Assembly: GCA_033439795.1 (NCBI GenBank)
Contig: JAUTDP010000011.1
Coordinates: 744,001 to 808,000, forward strand
Direction of reading: 5' to 3'
DNA length: 64,000 bases
Source: Sordaria brevicollis
Lineage: Eukaryota > Ascomycota > Sordariomycetes > Sordariales > Sordariaceae
Shown here one piece after another: positions 9,925 through 20,698 of the stretch (positions within the stretch are counted from its first letter, which is position 1; each line of letters begins with the position of its first letter). The notes under the pieces are model-generated. The model saw nothing but the letters and a program-made list of their open reading frames with translations. It was not told the DNA's origin and made no database searches. Both the position numbers and the translations under genes were made by a program.

Positions 9925-11664
9925 TTACTGGTAATAATACCCCATCATCCCCATCCCCACCCCCATCCCCATCCCCATCCCCATAGAGGTAGGCAAAGGC
10001 CGAACCTCCCTAACCGGAACCTCCCCCCAAGTCTTAAACAAAATCCCATACCCCCCCCTCCCCTCCATCTCCGGAAACGGCTCATACCGACTCCTCGGAT
10101 GGAAAAACCCAATCACCTCTTTCTGCTCATCACGACAAGCAACCCAACACCCATCAAGGAACCGAAACCACCTCCCCGTCACGTTATCCCTGCATAGCGG
10201 CGGGGAAGGATAATAAGGCGTTATAGTTTTGACACCTGAGGAAGTGTCGATGTTGACATGCGTCCAGGACGGCTCGGGGTTGTAGAACGTCCAGTTGTTG
10301 TTGTTGGGACCGCCGTCACTACCCCTAAGATCGTGCTGTGACCACGAGGGCGAGGGGTTGTGGTAGGTCCACCCGGGGTGGTCGAGGTGGGTGACGATTC
10401 TTTGGGATTCGTCGGGGGTGAGGAAACGACCTGGTTGGAGGCGCGGGTCGATGGGGGTCCATTTGGGTTGGATGAGTGGGGGAGGGGTTGGGGGGTAAGG
10501 ATTCGGATGGGGTAGGAAGTGTTGAGGTGGGGGATAAGGGAGGTGTGGCGGCGGCGGCGGTTGTTGAGACGGTTGGGGAAGGGTGGTGGTGTACGGTTGC
10601 CCCTGAGGAGCATACATGTACGGAAGGCTTATATGCGGTGGAAGAGGGTGGGGTGGACGGTACATTGGCGGTTGAGGATGGGTTGGCGGGCCATATTGGT
10701 GGTGCTGTTGTTGTAGCGGTTGTTGCAGTTGCTGTTGTTGTTGCTGTTGTTTCTTCCCGGAGGTTATGGCCTCCTTCTGCTGAGGAGGCGTCTTGCTTGA
10801 AGACTCAATGGCCAGTTTGGGTCTGGCCTGCTGTTGCGATAGGAGAAGAGCACCACGGGCAGCGGTTGCTGTGTTGGAACAACCTGAACCGGAGGAGTCG
10901 ACGCCTGACTCCGTGATGGTCGTGGCATCTGGGACTTCTACCACGACAGCCTCCGCGGAACTCGTCAGCGCCATGGAATCGGGGGCGGTAGGCTCAGCGG
11001 CATCAGTGACTTCTGTCACCGCGGCCTCAACCTCCGACTTGTGTGCCTCGCCGGACTCCGTGGCATCAGGGAGGACCTCTGTCAACACCATCCCGACCTC
11101 CAACCTAGGTGCCTTGCTGGACTCCTCCGCAGTGGCCTGGTTGCCAGCTAGGACGGCATCATCGTCGCTCGATACCGTAGCAAAGGTAAAGCTGTCAACG
11201 TCTTTGCTACCTCCTCTAGACATGATCCTGACCAAGAACCAATGATTCGAGTCATTGGACCCCTCCTCTTGCTTGCGTTCCGCACTCTCATCCTCATCCT
11301 CGTGGCTATCCTCCTCGTCGACGTCGTCGTCCTCGCCCGCGGACACAAGGGCGGGCACATCTGAGCAAGTTATACTGCTGCCGCCACTTTCGTTGTCGTT
11401 GTCGTTATCGTCGACGTCGTCGTCCTCGCCCCCGGACCCAAGAGCAGGCATATCTGAGCAAGTTATGCTGCTGTCGTCACTGTCGTTGTCGTTGGCGTTG
11501 TCGTTGTCGGACGTTGGAGATCCGAATACAGGCGGGATACTTGAGCCCATTGTCGGTGACTGCGAGGTGGGAGTGGGAGACTGGCGGGAGTGCTGGAAGG
11601 AGCTCACGGGATCTTGGCGAGAGGAGCTTGAGCAAACCTTGCAAATCTGAATAGGTGGTTGCAT
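9925..11664 (-). CDS. hypothetical low-complexity protein, Gln/Pro-rich with internal duplications
   Basis: A single exon of 579 residues with ATG at 11664. No known domain is recognised. Order: N-terminus with a CKVC pair (residues 8-11); two copies of an acidic unit SSITCSDxPALxSxGEDDDVD at residues about 65-85 and 96-116; Glu/Ala/Thr-rich repeats around TEV...DATESG (about 190-260); a poly-Gln stretch and a Pro/Tyr-rich segment (about 300-410); two copies of a W-[TY]-x-NPxPSW unit near residues 435 and 460; a short folded-looking region with RWFRFLDGCWVACRD; and a Gly/Met-rich tail. It is probably mostly disordered. It lies between the two family X genes, on the same strand as member 2. 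Confidence 0.6.
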   Translation of the reverse strand: MQPPIQICKVCSSSSRQDPVSSFQHSRQSPTPTSQSPTMGSSIPPVFGSPTSDNDNANDNDSDDSSITCSDMPALGSGGEDDDVDDNDNDNESGGSSITCSDVPALVSAGEDDDVDEEDSHEDEDESAERKQEEGSNDSNHWFLVRIMSRGGSKDVDSFTFATVSSDDDAVLAGNQATAEESSKAPRLEVGMVLTEVLPDATESGEAHKSEVEAAVTEVTDAAEPTAPDSMALTSSAEAVVVEVPDATTITESGVDSSGSGCSNTATAARGALLLSQQQARPKLAIESSSKTPPQQKEAITSGKKQQQQQQQLQQPLQQQHHQYGPPTHPQPPMYRPPHPLPPHISLPYMYAPQGQPYTTTLPQPSQQPPPPPHLPYPPPQHFLPHPNPYPPTPPPLIQPKWTPIDPRLQPGRFLTPDESQRIVTHLDHPGWTYHNPSPSWSQHDLRGSDGGPNNNNWTFYNPEPSWTHVNIDTSSGVKTITPYYPSPPLCRDNVTGRWFRFLDGCWVACRDEQKEVIGFFHPRSRYEPFPEMEGRGGYGILFKTWGEVPVREVRPLPTSMGMGMGMGVGMGMMGYYYQ

Positions 11665-12179
11665 TTCGAAGATGTCGTGCTATGATGATTTGGAGGTAGA
11701 TGGGAAGTGCGTGTGCCTTGCTGGTTGTGAGTTGAGAGTTGGGTGGAACTTAATTGGACACTCAACTGCAAATCAAGAGGAAAGAAACCGGAAGCTCAGA
11801 AAGGTTGTAGAAATGGGGCGTTTTGTAATGATGGACAGGAACTGTGTCTCCCAGTGAATGTCTTCCACTCATGTGAAGATCAAGTTACTCGAAAAGCACG
11901 GGACGTTCGATATAAACATGAAGGTTCAAGCCAGGCAAGACCTTCAAGTGTTGGAGCATAGTTGCTTGTAGACCACCAGTTACCCGCATATGCCTAGAAA
12001 GATGATTCGGAAGACATGTCACTGAATGAGCGCTTCCAACTGATTCTACGCATGTCTCTTAACGGCCGAGCTCTTAATGCGGATTTGACCTCCCATCCTC
12101 TATCCTCCAAACTATTTTGCACAAAAGACAATTTTTCACCAACCCAGCACCACACTCCTCTCCCAAACTACAACCCACC
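11665..12179. other. intergenic between two minus-strand genes
   Basis: This is the 5' flank of the 9925-11664 gene and the 3' flank of the 12180-13151 gene. I see no ORF or repeat worth calling. Confidence 0.5.
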
Positions 12180-13151
12180 TCACTCCGGTTTACCCTCCAA
12201 CCGACTCAAATCAGGACAACTCCCCACATTCCTCTCCCACCAAAAACACAACCTCCCCTCCTTCCTCCCATCCCTCCTCACCCTAATGCACTTCGCACTC
12301 CTATTATACGGCGCCCCCACACTCAGTGTATTCAGCTTCGGCCTGCACCAACACCCTCCCCTATCCGCACGCTCTGCTTCGTGACCCAGGTAAATAACAG
12401 CAAACAAACAGTACCCAAAGTCCATCTTTGCGTGTTCCTGGAAGTGCTCCCATCTTTGTAACATGACGGGCCTGTCCCCTGTTGACCGTGACCCGTCGTA
12501 CAAAGGGAGAAGCGAGAGGTAGAGGAACTCGATGGGTACTTCGATGCTGCTGACGCGTCTGTAGAGTTCGGTGATGGCGTCCATCATGACGCGGTGGAGG
12601 TGGGTGGAGTTGCTGTCGTTGTCCATGGCGCTGGGTTGCTGCGGTGGCGGTGGCGGTGGTGGTGGTGGTGGTGGTGGTGGTGGTGGTGGTGGTGGTGCTG
12701 TTGTTGTTGCTGCTTGTATGGGTACCACGTTGTTCCCTCGTGGCGCGGGCATCGCAGCCTCTGCTACTCGGACTGCTTCGAGTGCATCCTCCATGTCAAG
12801 GTCGTCGTCAAGCCCATGGTTAGCATTATGGCCGGCGTGATGTTGTGCTTGTTGACCACCTCTCGGATTTAAGCCACTGCTTTGGATGTTCGGAGTTGCT
12901 TGCTGATTATTCTTTAGATCCTGGACATTGCGTTGAAGGGCTTGAATCCCTCGATTCAGCTCGGACAAGGTTTGATTCAGTCTCTGTAACTGCGCATTTG
13001 GAAGACTAGTGGCTGCTGGGTTGGGGACGGTGTTGTTTCTACGCCTGTTGGCCTGACGAATGGGCGAGCTGTGTGAATACATTTCCTGCGAAGGTTGTGA
13101 TGACGTGGATGTATTGCTATTCATGATAAGGTTGAGGAGGGAAGGCAACAT
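12180..13151 (-). CDS. hypothetical protein with poly-proline linker (family X, member 2)
   Basis: A single-exon 323-residue protein. The ATG at 13151 is first; a second at 13124 (MNSNTS) is an equally good start. Residues 50-82 form a short coiled coil (QRLNQTLSELNRGIQALQ). A poly-Pro run of about 18 residues (153-170) comes from a pure GGT repeat on the plus strand near 12645-12703. Residues about 183-310 match the C-terminal domain of the protein at 6657-7577: VPIEFL, RWEHFQ, DFGYCLF, YLGHE, GGCWCR, RSAKCIRVRR and GRLCFWW align position by position. The N-termini are not alike apart from helical propensity, so the two genes share a domain rather than a recent duplication. Function is unknown. 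Confidence 0.7.
   Translation of the reverse strand: MLPSLLNLIMNSNTSTSSQPSQEMYSHSSPIRQANRRRNNTVPNPAATSLPNAQLQRLNQTLSELNRGIQALQRNVQDLKNNQQATPNIQSSGLNPRGGQQAQHHAGHNANHGLDDDLDMEDALEAVRVAEAAMPAPRGNNVVPIQAATTTAPPPPPPPPPPPPPPPPPPQQPSAMDNDSNSTHLHRVMMDAITELYRRVSSIEVPIEFLYLSLLPLYDGSRSTGDRPVMLQRWEHFQEHAKMDFGYCLFAVIYLGHEAERADRGGCWCRPKLNTLSVGAPYNRSAKCIRVRRDGRKEGRLCFWWERNVGSCPDLSRLEGKPE
12645..12703. repeat. GGT trinucleotide repeat
   Basis: A nearly pure GGT/GGC microsatellite encodes the poly-Pro run of the minus-strand gene at 12180-13151, so its length should vary between strains. Confidence 0.9.
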
Positions 13152-14012
13152 TTATATACACGCGTTGACGAAAAAGACGAGTATTATGGAGCTTGAAGAC
13201 AGGAGGGTATCTGGGACATGCTCGCCAGCTGTCGAAGGAGTTCAGTGCAAAGGGGAGGGGAGGAAAGAAGCCTCACGAGAAACAAGTCAAACCGAGTAGA
13301 TTCTCGCCGTGAACGCCGACTGTGAGGTTGGTGCTAGAGAGAAGAGGAAGATACGAGAACTCTCGTGTTGATCAAACGGGTACATGGAAGGGGCGCTCTT
13401 TCAAGTGGAAAACAAACGAAGCGTAGCCAAAGTAAAATGAGGGCAGCTTGAGATCAATGGAAAAGTCAACAAAAAGGATGGAACAACTTGCCGACCTGCC
13501 AATAAAAAAAAAAGTCAAAAAGCTCGATAGCCCAGGCTTTGAGTTGAACTCGCGACCAGCTGCGTATCTACGAAAACACCACGCATTTTCTGGCTCCCAG
13601 CATACCTACCACGTGGCTACTGGAGAGTTATTTGAATGGACTGAATCCAGCACTTATAAGGATCAGGTCAAGGTCTTGCGGCAGGAGGGAGGTCTTGAGG
13701 CACGTGCCCGGAGGCTACAGCGGAGGTTTGGTGACTTCCAGTTCGTCCGGGTAACATGTTCGGGTTGATGCCCCCGCATGCAAAACGGAAGGAGCAACTT
13801 CGAGGGTGAACGATGGCAGGAGCGAAGTGATGGCCTAGGGCACGAAACCTAGCCACACTGGACCGAAGCAGCGACAATGTCTCCCATATGATCTCTGTGA
13901 TTGGTAATACTTGGATAACTTCAACCATTCTGGCTGTCCCGCTCAATCTTTCGCCTCATGGGCATCATTGTTCCCTCCACCCTTTCCGACATGAGCGGCT
14001 CGCCATCACTCG
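13152..14012. other. intergenic
   Basis: No supported gene. A 106-codon plus-strand ORF (13448-13768) begins beside an A-rich stretch and has no recognisable feature. This is the 3' flank of the FAD monooxygenase gene. Confidence 0.5.
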
Positions 14013-15554
14013 TCAATCGGACCACATCTGGACATCCTCCTCCTCAAAGTCCACAATGGGAGTTCGTCTGCTTAACAGCGGACTATTACCGCTGATCCGC
14101 TCCCACCAGTGTGCGTCAATACACGCTTGTCGCGAGGCGTATACCGCTGGCCGTGTTCTGGCAACCACAGAATCTTCGTACTCGTTGAGGGCATTCCGCA
14201 ACTCGGCCGTCGTGTCTGCCAAGTGCGGGAGTACCTGCTGAGCAAACTCCAGGACGTCAAATATGGCGTGGTTGGCACCCTCTCCACGGTCTAGCATACG
14301 CACAAGATCAGTCTCTGCCTTTCAAGTTACCAAGGTGGACACCGCAGCTTACACATGGCCATAGGATGCAAAGCATCTCCCACAAGTGTAACTCGACCTA
14401 TACTTCGCAAACCTTTTGGCGGTGCCCAGTCCGACAAGTCAAGGCGCTTGACTTCGGTGTCCCTGGGAGCATTACACACGAGTGACTTCAAGGGCTCGCT
14501 CCATGCTTCGGCAAACGTTTTGAGGAGCCCGAGTCTCTCGTCGTTGGTTTCGGGAACTGGGACCGGCGATGATCGTCCAAGCACGCCGCTGCGGATGGGC
14601 CACGAGACGACCACTTGGACCGTGTACTTGTCTGTTCTCTTAACAGGGTTGTTCTCGGGCGCATCAAGCACTGGTGGTATTTCGGTGTCAACAAGAATCC
14701 CGAACATCTCCTCGGATCCTTGTAGAAGAGTTCTTACCGCTAATGTAAACAAAGGACCTCGTCACAGGACAACTCCCTTGCAAGAAGAACGGATCAAGTG
14801 CCCTTACCGGCTCGATATCTGCCCTCGAACAATCAAGCCTGATACCTGTTACCCTTACTGGGATTCGGTACTTGGGATACAGTTCTTCCGGGAAGAGAGC
14901 ACGGCGAACCACCGAGTTGGCACCATCGCAAGCCACAAGAAGGCTCCCTGAGGCCGAAGTCCCATCATCGAATGCCACCGTGACAGAGTCCTCGTGGGTA
15001 TCAACTTGCTTGACACTCTTGTCCCACTACCTCCCATTGCGACCGGTTAGCATCAGTCGACGCTGCTGGCAGTAAGACCCGTCGGTTGGATTAATACAAG
15101 AAGGACCAACCTTTACATCTATGCCCACTCCGAGTAACTCCCTCAATCTTCTCCTTTCAACTCTCACCCTATTCTTCTCCCCCACCTCGGGCACAGAAGC
15201 CTTCAACGCCCCTGTGCTCAGATCATAGAAGGGGAAAGTTCCCGTCCGCCCGTCCTCAACAGCTTTCCTATCCACGTATGTCTCGGGCAGTCGATGCACG
15301 AGTTCCTCCGGAAGCAATGAACGCAGAGCAGCAAGTGACCAATGGATCGTCAAACCCCAGCCGAGATTTTCCTTCTTGTCTCGGGCCGTCGGACTGGGCT
15401 CTCGGTCAAAGATGGTGAACGGGATCGAACGGGACTGAAGGCATTGAGCAAGGAGAAGACCAGAAATTCCAGCGCCAATAATCAACACGTGAGGTTTGGG
15501 TCTGTGTTTGTTGTCCGAGGCGTTCGATACTTTGACGTGGGCGTTGCTTGGCAT
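14013..15554 (-). CDS. FAD-dependent monooxygenase (PHBH/zeaxanthin-epoxidase type)
   Basis: Four exons: 15554-15111, 15026-14774, 14718-14353 and 14290-14013. They total 1341 nt, or 446 residues, and stay in phase. Class A flavoprotein hydroxylases use NAD(P)H and O2 to hydroxylate or epoxidise aromatic or polyketide substrates. All three FAD/NADPH motifs are visible: GAGISG at residues 27-32 (Rossmann), LLVACDGANS (DG motif) just after intron 1, and GRVTLVGDALHPMAM (GD motif) ending at intron 3. Joining exons 3 and 4 gives the family sequence MAM-Y-RGEGANHAI. Introns 1 and 3 are well supported; intron 2 (14719-14773) is small with a weak GTTGTC donor and may be placed slightly wrong. It is divergent from the MFS carrier at 16176, which suggests one pathway and shared control. 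The substrate is unknown. Confidence 0.85.
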
Positions 15555-16175
15555 TTTGGTCGGGGAACACCAGTGGTGAGAAACTCACGGTTTTTGTACG
15601 GGAAAACAGGCAGCACGTTCCAGATCCCATGTGAGAGGTCGTACCAAGTTATATCTACCGCTTGGCTTGGGAACAATGCTTACGCCTTTCGATGAAGCGG
15701 ATGCACGGCGGATGTACGGCGTCGGTATTCTGGTCTTGGGTCGTTTTTCGGTAGTGAGAACCGTGCATGTGAGCCAATATCGGTCGTCAGTTTAAGCTCG
15801 CTTGTTGAGGTTTCACGGTACCGCAAAAGCAATGGGTTCCGTTGCATGAATATGGTGCAACGTGGGTTGCAATTGGGACACGGAGGGTAGTACCTGAGTC
15901 TGACATGCCGAAGCAGGGACCTGGCTGGATTCCTGAGACCGACCACTCAGGAGCTCGTACCCGTCCAGCTTCCCATGAAGTTGTGCAAGAGATTAATAAT
16001 GATTGAAGTGAGTAGCACGAAGGGTCCCGTCGAGTCGAAATCTGATATGAGGATATATATCACCTGCATGCCCATACGACTTCAACCCTTCGTCAGCGTT
16101 ATCCTTTTCTGTGACTTCAATTGTTAACACTTGTTGAGTCCGCTGACAGACAGACCATCAACCAAGATAACAGCC
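15555..16175. other. shared divergent promoter region
   Basis: 621 bp separate the start codons of the FAD monooxygenase (minus) and the MFS carrier (plus). The region contains a tandem CGG-bearing repeat at 15697-15718 and a TATATAT stretch near 16053, about 120 bp before the MFS start codon. Confidence 0.6.
15697..15718. promoter_or_regulatory. tandem 11-bp direct repeat with CGG triplets, possible Zn2Cys6 site
   Basis: GCGGATGCACG is followed at once by GCGGATGTACG, and then by a further GCGTCGG. CGG triplets in direct repeat are typical binding sites of fungal Zn2Cys6 activators. The site is 143 bp upstream of the monooxygenase ATG in a divergent promoter. Binding is inference. Confidence 0.4.
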
Positions 16176-17961
16176 ATGGATCAAAGCAGCGAAAAGGAAG
16201 CCGTGACGAACATCAAAGAAACAGCAATCAGTCCACCCGAAAGCTTGGAACTAGACGCAGCATGGACCTACCTCAACGAGCATCGAGATGCCACCGCCTC
16301 TGCCGATGTGGACTCCGTCGATCTCTCGAAACTTCGGCTGAAGATTGACTGGCACATTGTCCCTTTGATGTTCCTCTGCTACACCTTGCAGTTTCTTGAC
16401 AAGGTCATCCTCAACGTGAGATTTCCTCTCCCATCACCGATCTAGTACTTGTCATCCGCTGACTCCTTGACATCCAGTACGCAGCAGTAATGGGCCTCCC
16501 CGTCGACCTCCACCTTGCAGGCAACAACTTTTCCAACATCGCAACCTTTCTCTTTGTCGGTCTTCTCTGCTTCGAGATCCCTAACGTCTACCTCCTCCAA
16601 CGCCTGCCCTCGGCCAAGTGGCTCGGCGCCAACGTCACCCTCTGGGGTATCGCCACCGCTTGCGGCGCCGCTGCCCATTCATACCGTACCCTCTTGGTGT
16701 CCCGTGTATTCTTGGGTATCTTTGAAGCCACCATCGGTCCTTCCCTGATGCTCATCAGCAGCCAATGGTACACCAAGTCGGAAGCAGCACCTCGTTTCTC
16801 ATTTTGGTATCTCGGTTTGGGCTTCGGACAGATTATCGGTGGGCTTGTGTCGTATGGGTTCCAGCATGTCGTCCCCAGTGAAGGCAGACTGGCCGGGTGG
16901 AGAATCATGTTCGTGACGCTGGGAGTTATCACAGTTCTGGTTGGGCTGGCGGTCATTCTGCTGCTGCCCGATACCCCGATGAAGGCGAAGTGGTTGAGTG
17001 AGAGGGAGAAGGTGGCGCTTCTGAAGCATGTGAGTGTCAACCAGACGGGGATTGAGAATACCAAGAGGGGGTTCAGGTGGAAAGAGGTGGTGGAGGCGGT
17101 GATGGATATGCAAGTTTGGTTGTTGTTGCTTTCGGTTGTGTTGGTGAGTTTTGCCCCATTATTCGATTTGGTGTTTGATGGCGACATACTGATGCAGTGT
17201 GGCCTAGCTTTCGGTATCGAGCGGCGTCGTGACGACGTACTCGGCCACTCTCATTCGCAACCTCGGGTATCCTCCGAAGAAGGCCGCCTTGATGAACACT
17301 CCCTCCGGAGCCGTCAGCATCTTCTTTACCCTGTTTGTCGGCTATGGCATTCGCTTCCAGTCCCATCGCTGGGCTTGGATCATTGCTTGTATCATTCCTG
17401 CGTACGTCTCTTCATTTCCTTCGGTGCTCCCTGGCTTCACTTAATGCCCCTCCTCGTTCTGCTCCAAGGCCGGCGACTAACACACGTAAACACATCTACA
17501 GCATCCTAGGAGGCGCCCTAATGTCATTCCTCCCGACCTCCAACCGCTCCGGCTGTCTCGCAGGCATCTACCTCGTCAACGCCGTCGTCGCTCCCCTCCC
17601 CATCTTCTACAACTGGACTGTATCAAACATTGCCGGAACCACCAAGCGTGCTTTTGCCGCCGCCATCATCAGTGGATCTTTCTCCCTTGGTAATATCATC
17701 GGTCCTCAGACCTTCAGAGCGAAAGATGCGCCTGACTATAGGCCTGCCAAGATCGCGGTCATGGGGACGCAGGCTGGGTGTGCCGTTACCACCTTCGCGC
17801 TGTTCCTGTGGTACGTCTGGAGAAACAAGACGCGGGATGCGGCGGAAAAAGCCAAGCATGGTAGCGGGGAAGAAGGTGCTGAGGTGAACCAGGTTGGAGA
17901 GAAGGAGGCGTGGAGTGGGTTGACGGATTGGGAGAATAAGAAGTTTCGCTATGTGTACTAA
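16176..17961 (+). CDS. MFS transporter, anion:cation symporter (Dal5/allantoate-permease-like) family
   Basis: Four exons: 16176-16415, 16478-17143, 17208-17401 and 17502-17961. They total 1560 nt, or 519 residues, and all joins are in phase with GTGAGA/GTGAGT/GTACGT donors and a CTAAC branch point before exon 4. It should import a small organic anion or amide across the plasma membrane by proton symport. Visible features: cytosolic N-terminus; WHIVPLMFLCYTLQFLDK leading into TM1 (family LCYxLQFLDK); the MFS loop R-VFLGIFEA; SQWYTKSEAAPR after TM4; a long central loop WLSEREKVALLKH; then TM7-12 ending with IIGPQTF. The substrate is not predictable. It is divergent from the FAD monooxygenase and convergent with the DMT transporter gene 95 bp downstream. 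Confidence 0.9.
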
Positions 17962-18056
17962 GTCGAGGGGATGGGTCTGGACTCTGGAACGCTGGCGGTC
18001 ATGAAGGTATTGGGCTTTGTCTAGCTTATGCAATCCGCGGCTATATCCGTTTATGG

Positions 18057-19844
18057 TCAGTCGGTCGTCCGTCCTCGTGGTATATCCTCCTCTTCAACCT
18101 CTGCATCTCTCAACATTGGCGCCCCTTCCTCTTCTTCACCACTCTCCCTGCTCCTACTACCCCTCGCACCGTCAACCATCTCCAAATCATCACCATCCTG
18201 CCCAATTTCCTTTTTAGCATCTTCCTCTTTCCCCAACATAGCCCACAACGCACTTCCCACAATCATTCCACACCCAACCACACTCCACCCACTCATAGTC
18301 CGCCCAAACACCCACCTATCAAACCCCGCCGCGAACAACATCTGGGTATACACCATCGCCGTCGCCCGATTTGATTTCGTTGCGCCCCGTGTGACCGTAT
18401 CCCTTTTCCTCCCTCTCCCACTCCTCCCTCCCCTGCCCCCTTCCCTCCCCCCATCCTCCCCACCTCCCCTCCCCTTCTCCTCGTTACCATCCTTCCCAGG
18501 CCCAGCACCCAACCCACTCGTCAACAGAAATTGCATCACAAACCCCGCCACTCCCAACCCAATCAACAAACCCCACTGGTAAAATCCCCTTGGCAAGCCC
18601 CAGCGGATAGCAGGTACCAACTCCGTTGCTTCCTGTCCGATTCCTAACAATGGGCAGAGTAAAAGAGCAAAGAGGGAAACTAAAGTGCACCAGAGGGAAA
18701 AGTAGTTGACGGATATTAGCGGGTGGGTGGAGGGGCCGAGGGCGCGGATGGTGGTGTAGGCGAAGGAGGCGCCGAGGACGGAGAGGAGGGCGGTGAGGAT
18801 GCCGATGAGGCGGAGGGAGGGGGGGACTTCGGGGATGTCGCTATGTGGTGGTGATGAGGACGGGTTGAGGGATGCGGACGAGGTTGGTAGCGGGATGGTG
18901 GTGTTCGTTGCTGCCGTCGTTGTCGCCACGACCATGGAGTTGTTAAACCCCCCCTGCGATGCCTCTGCCTCACCAGACCCAGACCCAGCCCCAGCCCCAG
19001 CCCCAGCCCCGGACCCAGACTCCGAAGCAATAAAAAACGACACCGGCCTAGCAATCAACACCACCCCCATCAACGCCACAAAACTCGCCACCTGCTCCCT
19101 TTTCGTAAACGGATCCCTCAAAAGCAAATGGCTCAAATACCCTGACAAACTGGGAGCCAAAAAGGTGATAACCGTCGCCTCAGCAATGGGTAAATATAAC
19201 ATGGAGTACCAGAGTGGGAAAATCCCAAAGAATCCCGTTACTCCGCGCAGGACTAACAGCCAGCGCACTTCAGGGCGACCCCAGGGTGCGTGAGGGACGC
19301 GGGTGTAGTGCATGTACAACAGGGAGAGGAGGGAGGTGAGGGACATGCGGGCGAAGAGGATTTGGAAGGGGTGCATCCCCCCTTTTTGTTCTGAGGAATC
19401 GGACAGTTCGAGGAGCCGGGCGGAGAGGTTCATGAGGGCGCCGAAGAGTTGGGCTGTTGCTACTTGGAAGAGGGGACGGTTGTGAGCGAGGAAGTTGGTC
19501 ACCCTGGACCTGAGAGATGAGGGTTTTGATGGCTGGCCTGGGTCATGGCGGGACCGTAACGGGGATGGGGATCGGGAGAGGGTTTGGCGGATGTGTTGAA
19601 ACGAGGGCGAGAGGAGTTCATGTTCTGAGAACGGTGAGGTGGTTAGGGAGCGAAGGGCGGAGGGTTGAAAGGTTGAGAGGTCCGGGATGGTGAGGTTATC
19701 GCCTTTCTCCGGTTTGGTGAGAGGTGGACTGGGGGAGTAGGAAGATGATGAGGCGGAAGGGATGTTGACCATGGTATAGGAGTCTTCGCCATCGTATGGG
19801 TTGAAATCCGTTTTGGAGTCGGGGGGTCTATCGTGGGTGGCCAT
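18057..19844 (-). CDS. DMT-superfamily transporter (EamA domains, SLC35G-like)
   Basis: A single exon of 595 residues with ATG at 19844. Drug/metabolite transporters have ten TM helices in two EamA halves. The first half is clear: LFQVATAQLFGALMNLSARLLE, FQILFARMSLTSLLSLLYM, RGVTGFFGIFPLWYSMLYLP-IAEATVITFLAPSLSGYLSHL and ASFVALMGVVLIARP. A loop rich in Gly/Ala/Ser (GAGAGAGAGSGSG, near residue 285) and Asn/Thr joins the halves. The second half resumes at LIGILTALLSVLGASFAYTTIRALG. An RG/GGR-rich hydrophilic insertion (near residues 455-480) interrupts the last helices. Both insertions are encoded by simple-sequence DNA. The substrate is unknown. Confidence 0.85.
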   Translation of the reverse strand: MATHDRPPDSKTDFNPYDGEDSYTMVNIPSASSSSYSPSPPLTKPEKGDNLTIPDLSTFQPSALRSLTTSPFSEHELLSPSFQHIRQTLSRSPSPLRSRHDPGQPSKPSSLRSRVTNFLAHNRPLFQVATAQLFGALMNLSARLLELSDSSEQKGGMHPFQILFARMSLTSLLSLLYMHYTRVPHAPWGRPEVRWLLVLRGVTGFFGIFPLWYSMLYLPIAEATVITFLAPSLSGYLSHLLLRDPFTKREQVASFVALMGVVLIARPVSFFIASESGSGAGAGAGAGSGSGEAEASQGGFNNSMVVATTTAATNTTIPLPTSSASLNPSSSPPHSDIPEVPPSLRLIGILTALLSVLGASFAYTTIRALGPSTHPLISVNYFSLWCTLVSLFALLLCPLLGIGQEATELVPAIRWGLPRGFYQWGLLIGLGVAGFVMQFLLTSGLGAGPGKDGNEEKGRGGGEDGGREGGRGGRSGRGRKRDTVTRGATKSNRATAMVYTQMLFAAGFDRWVFGRTMSGWSVVGCGMIVGSALWAMLGKEEDAKKEIGQDGDDLEMVDGARGSRSRESGEEEEGAPMLRDAEVEEEDIPRGRTTD

Positions 19845-20330
19845 CTTGGAGTTGAATCATAGGCGTGGGGTATGATGCTGTATTCGTGAAGATTAAGTCG
19901 TTTCGTCAGGCGTAAATCGAGCAATGAACCACCAGGCAATGATTGTAGACGATCGCCAGGAAATGTAAACAATGAAGAATAACTCTATTGTGCTAACAAT
20001 GCAAACGGTGTGATTGAAACTGATAGCTCTTCGCCTACAGAAAAGAACAGCAACCGGAATATCATTGACAAAACGGAAGAGAAAATGCGATGCGATGGTG
20101 GACGAAAGTGAAGATTCTGCAAATTTCTGCCTGCACTAGCCAAGATCCAAGATGGAAAGAGTCATTGACAACAGTTACCTAGCACTGACGTTGACGACTT
20201 GATTAGCAACCGCCAACTGCATATTATTTACATGAGGGGAAAGGGCGCGTTAAACCCGGCCCGTTGGGTGCTGTGATGTGATAGGGCCTGTTGGATTTCG
20301 GCATCATCTTTCCCGAAGTTCACGGATGAG

Positions 20331-20347
20331 GTGTGTGTGTGTGTGTG
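20331..20347. repeat. GT dinucleotide repeat
   Basis: Eight and a half GT units in non-coding DNA. Confidence 0.9.
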
Positions 20348-20698
20348 GTGCCCGGTGTCGCGTGCGCAAATGGCGGCTGGTTTGGTTGGTTGGATTGTTG
20401 GAAAGTCGGTCGGGGCATGACATGGTCCTTATCCGAACGACGGCTAACGGATCTTCGAAGACAAGGTCAAATAGCTCAACGTTAATGATGTTATTATATT
20501 TCTTGACTTCACGTCGTAGAATTTTGCACCAAGCCATCTATCTGGTTTTCGAAAGTAAAAGTAGGCAGGTCGGTGTTCGGATGATGAACACGGCGACGTG
20601 CAAAATGGCATCCGATCACTTCGGCAGGGGACATGCACCGAGACTAATCGGTTTTAGGCCTTCTTAACAGGCTACCGCCAAAATCCCGAAAAGGACAG

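Noticed and set aside
13448..13768. 106-codon plus ORF, and a GAGTTCAACTC box with nearby oligo-T on the minus strand resembling a tRNA
   Set aside because: The T-arm does not pair beyond one or two bases and no acceptor stem fits. The ORF has no recognisable feature.
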